Of a DNA stretch of 25,920 nt, positions 23,749-25,920 are shown piece after piece. The translations under genes were made by a program, and so were the position numbers. Numbering within the stretch: position 1 is the first letter of the stretch; every line of letters begins with the position of its first letter. The notes under the pieces were generated by a model. It saw nothing but the letters and a program-made list of their open reading frames with translations, ran no database searches and was not told the DNA's origin. Source of the stretch: an uncultured bacterium (GTDB taxonomy: Bacteria; Bacillota_I; Bacilli_A; RF39; UBA660); assembly GCA_905216155.1 (NCBI GenBank), contig CAJMSU010000020.1, forward strand, positions 1 through 25,920. The letters are read 5' to 3'.

Positions 23749-25920
23749 ATGGTTGCAACTTTTTTTCCTATCGCAGCTTTATTTATTACAATTTTAGTAC
23801 TTTTAATGTTTTTTTCAAAAAAAACAATTGAAAATAAAGAAACAAAGATTTTTTCTTGGCTAGTTATAGTTAACTTAATAGAGTGTATTTTTGATATACT
23901 AGGAATAATATATATTAGAACTAACGGAAATGTACTTATATTTAGCATTTTGCAAAAAATTGATATGGTTATGATTCTTTTATGGGTAGTATTAATGTTT
24001 TATTATGTTTATAGTATTTCCTTTAAAGTTAAAAATATTAAACTGTTGAATATTGTATGCTATACTGTAGTTTTAATATCCTCATTACTTGTTTTAGTAT
24101 TACCTAATGTTCCTATTATTACTGATACAAGTATAGATTCAAGTGGATTATCACCAGAAGTTGCCTATGCTATTATTATTTTATTTGCAATTGGTATAAT
24201 TATTTCTGTCATATACTCTGCTGTAAAAGATATAAAGAATATTACGAATAAAAAGTATTTACCATTATACACTTTAATTTTTTTAGCAATAATTGGTATA
24301 ATTTTGAGAAAATACATTCCACAATTAATAATTGAACCATTTATAATGTCATATGTTATTCTAATAATGTACCATACTATAGAAAATCCAGATGTTAAAA
24401 TGATCGCTCAACTTGATCTTGCCAGGGAACAAGCAGAAAAAGCTAATCGTGCTAAAAGTGATTTTCTATCTAGTATGTCACATGAAATTAGAACACCTTT
24501 AAATGCTATTGTTGGTTTATCAGAAGATATGAAGTCTCGTGGTAATTGTCCCAGTGATATGAAAGAAGACTTAGATGATGTTGTATCTGCTTCTAATACA
24601 TTACTGGAAATAGTAGGTAATATCATGGATATTAATAAAATTGAAAGTAATAAAATGGAAATAGTTGAAGTACCATATAATTTTAAAGAAGAATTAGAAA
24701 CTCTTACTCGTATTAATGCTGTTAGAATCGGAGAAAAAGATATTAATTATAAAGTAAATATTGCAGAAGATATTCCATACGAATTAATAGGTGATAAAGG
24801 ACATGTAAAAGAGATAATTAATAATTTATTATCTAACGCTATTAAGTATACAGAAAAAGGTAGTATAGAAGTAAATGCAAGATGTATAAATGATAATGAT
24901 AAAACAACTTTAATAATTAGTGTACAAGATACAGGAAGAGGTATAAGAAAAGAAGATATAGAAAAATTATTTACTAAATTTGAACGACTTGACGTTGAGA
25001 GAAATACAACAACAGAAGGAACAGGGCTTGGTCTTGCAATTACTAAAAAGTTAGTGGAAATGATGGGTGGAAAAATAAATGTAGAGAGTAGATTTGGTAA
25101 AGGATCTTTGTTTATGGTTCAACTTCCACAGAAAATATCCAAAATGGAAAAACCAATGACCGATAAAGAATTAGAACAAACAGGTAAAATACTATTAGAA
25201 AAGAAAAGTTATAATTATTCTGGAAAGAAATTATTAATAGTAGATGATAATAAATTAAATATAAAGGTAGCAAAAAGAGCAGTACAAGACTTTAATTTTT
25301 CTATAGATGAAGCAGAAAATGGAGAAGAGTGTGTAAATAAAGTAGTAAGTAAAGGTCCATATGATTTAATATTAATGGATATAATGATGCCAGTAATGAG
25401 TGGAGAAACAGCTCTAAGAAAATTAAAAGAAGATAAGAACTTTAAAACACCAGTAATAGCCTTAACAGCCGATGCAATAGCAGGAGCAAAAGAGAAATAT
25501 ATAAAAGAAGGGTTTGCAGGATATTTAGCAAAACCATTTAATAAAGGACAAATAAAAACATTACTTGATACTATATTTTTAGAAGCAGATAAAAATGAAG
25601 AGAAAGAAGAGATAGTAGAATTTAATGATATAATTCCAAGAGATATAAATTCATTAAAGAATAATGATATAGATGTAGCTGGGGCATTAGAATATTTTGA
25701 TGATGAAAAAACATATAATGAAATGTTAAGATCATGGTTATTATCAAGTCCAAATAAAATAATAAGATTGAAAGAAGCAATAAATAAAGAAGATATAGAA
25801 CAAATAAATACAATGATTCATAATATAGAAAGTGATGCAGAATGTTTTGGATTTAAGAAAGTAGAAGAAGAAGCTGTTTACTATTTAGAAAAAGCAAATG
25901 AAAATGATTATAAATATATA
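23749..25920 (+). CDS. Membrane hybrid histidine kinase with receiver and HPt domain (3' end outside window)
   Basis: 724 codons are in the window without a stop, so the gene is cut by the window end. The start ATG follows AAGGTGA, 5 bases after the acyltransferase stop. Residues 1-210 hold about seven hydrophobic segments (roughly 4-22, 36-56, 68-90, 99-120, 138-158, 172-189, 194-209), a 7TM-type sensor. Then come HisKA with SHEIRTPLNAI (H245), the ATPase domain with NLLSNAIKYT (359-368), DTGRGI and GTGLGLAI, and a receiver with IVDD (D499, D500), phospho-acceptor D544 in LMDIMMPVMSG, T573 and K595. From about 645 an HPt-like domain has IHNIESDAECFGF, with H691 the likely phospho-histidine. 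It would relay phosphate to a separate response regulator not seen here. Isoleucine codon use changes between its two halves. Confidence 0.9.
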   Translation, partial: MVATFFPIAALFITILVLLMFFSKKTIENKETKIFSWLVIVNLIECIFDILGIIYIRTNGNVLIFSILQKIDMVMILLWVVLMFYYVYSISFKVKNIKLLNIVCYTVVLISSLLVLVLPNVPIITDTSIDSSGLSPEVAYAIIILFAIGIIISVIYSAVKDIKNITNKKYLPLYTLIFLAIIGIILRKYIPQLIIEPFIMSYVILIMYHTIENPDVKMIAQLDLAREQAEKANRAKSDFLSSMSHEIRTPLNAIVGLSEDMKSRGNCPSDMKEDLDDVVSASNTLLEIVGNIMDINKIESNKMEIVEVPYNFKEELETLTRINAVRIGEKDINYKVNIAEDIPYELIGDKGHVKEIINNLLSNAIKYTEKGSIEVNARCINDNDKTTLIISVQDTGRGIRKEDIEKLFTKFERLDVERNTTTEGTGLGLAITKKLVEMMGGKINVESRFGKGSLFMVQLPQKISKMEKPMTDKELEQTGKILLEKKSYNYSGKKLLIVDDNKLNIKVAKRAVQDFNFSIDEAENGEECVNKVVSKGPYDLILMDIMMPVMSGETALRKLKEDKNFKTPVIALTADAIAGAKEKYIKEGFAGYLAKPFNKGQIKTLLDTIFLEADKNEEKEEIVEFNDIIPRDINSLKNNDIDVAGALEYFDDEKTYNEMLRSWLLSSPNKIIRLKEAINKEDIEQINTMIHNIESDAECFGFKKVEEEAVYYLEKANENDYKYI

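Noticed and set aside
23744..23751. Reassignment of TGA to tryptophan (Mycoplasma-type code)
   Set aside because: The TGA ending the acyltransferase gene overlaps the ribosome site of the next gene, reading through gives only a short nonsense tail, and tryptophan is encoded by TGG throughout.
1..25920. CRISPR arrays, insertion sequences, tRNA or rRNA genes, prophage or known defence genes
   Set aside because: I saw no regularly spaced repeats, transposase motifs, cloverleaf or rRNA sequence; nearly all DNA is assigned to core genes.

Overview
The window is a chromosomal replication-origin region from a very AT-rich, low-GC Gram-positive bacterium of the Bacilli type. The gene order supports this: dnaA, dnaN, recF, gyrB and gyrA read leftwards, and rpmH, rnpA, yidC, jag, mnmE, mnmG, rsmG, noc, soj and parB read rightwards, as around the Bacillus subtilis origin. 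TGA acts as a stop (acyltransferase gene, recF leader), so the code looks standard rather than the Mycoplasma code. A reduced, uncultivated gut Bacilli lineage (RF39-like) is my inference only. The first 12 bases match the end of an Illumina adapter, so this is probably a contig end.

Layout. Bases 1-581 carry no gene but hold a near-perfect parS site, a perfect Noc-binding site and two DnaA-box-like motifs. Bases 582-6153 (minus) are gyrA, gyrB, recF and an 8-codon leader overlapping recF. Bases 6243-6689 (minus) encode a short ComK-family protein in the place where many relatives have the S4-domain gene yaaA. Bases 6855-9492 (minus) are dnaN and dnaA. Bases 9493-9810 are the main oriC spacer with a DnaA-box cluster, an inverted repeat around A/T tracts and the rpmH promoter. 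Two more boxes lie between dnaA and dnaN, giving a bipartite origin like that of B. subtilis.

Rightwards, 9811-11855 is rpmH-rnpA-yidC-jag (ribosome, RNase P, membrane insertion), 11924-15821 is mnmE-mnmG-rsmG (tRNA and rRNA modification), 15932-17317 is noc with an unusual long linker, and 17407-21672 is soj-parB-mscS-DUF951-abgT. Bases 21782-25920 form an accessory-looking block: an HSL-type esterase, a PlsC-like acyltransferase, and a membrane hybrid histidine kinase (receiver plus HPt) cut by the window end.

Most of the window is ordinary core genome and I see no clearly new defence or mobile system. The points most worth following are the ComK homologue at the origin, the parS/Noc-site pair matching the two ParB-family genes, the recF leader peptide, the atypical Noc, stop codons built into terminator hairpins, and a codon-usage break inside the kinase gene.
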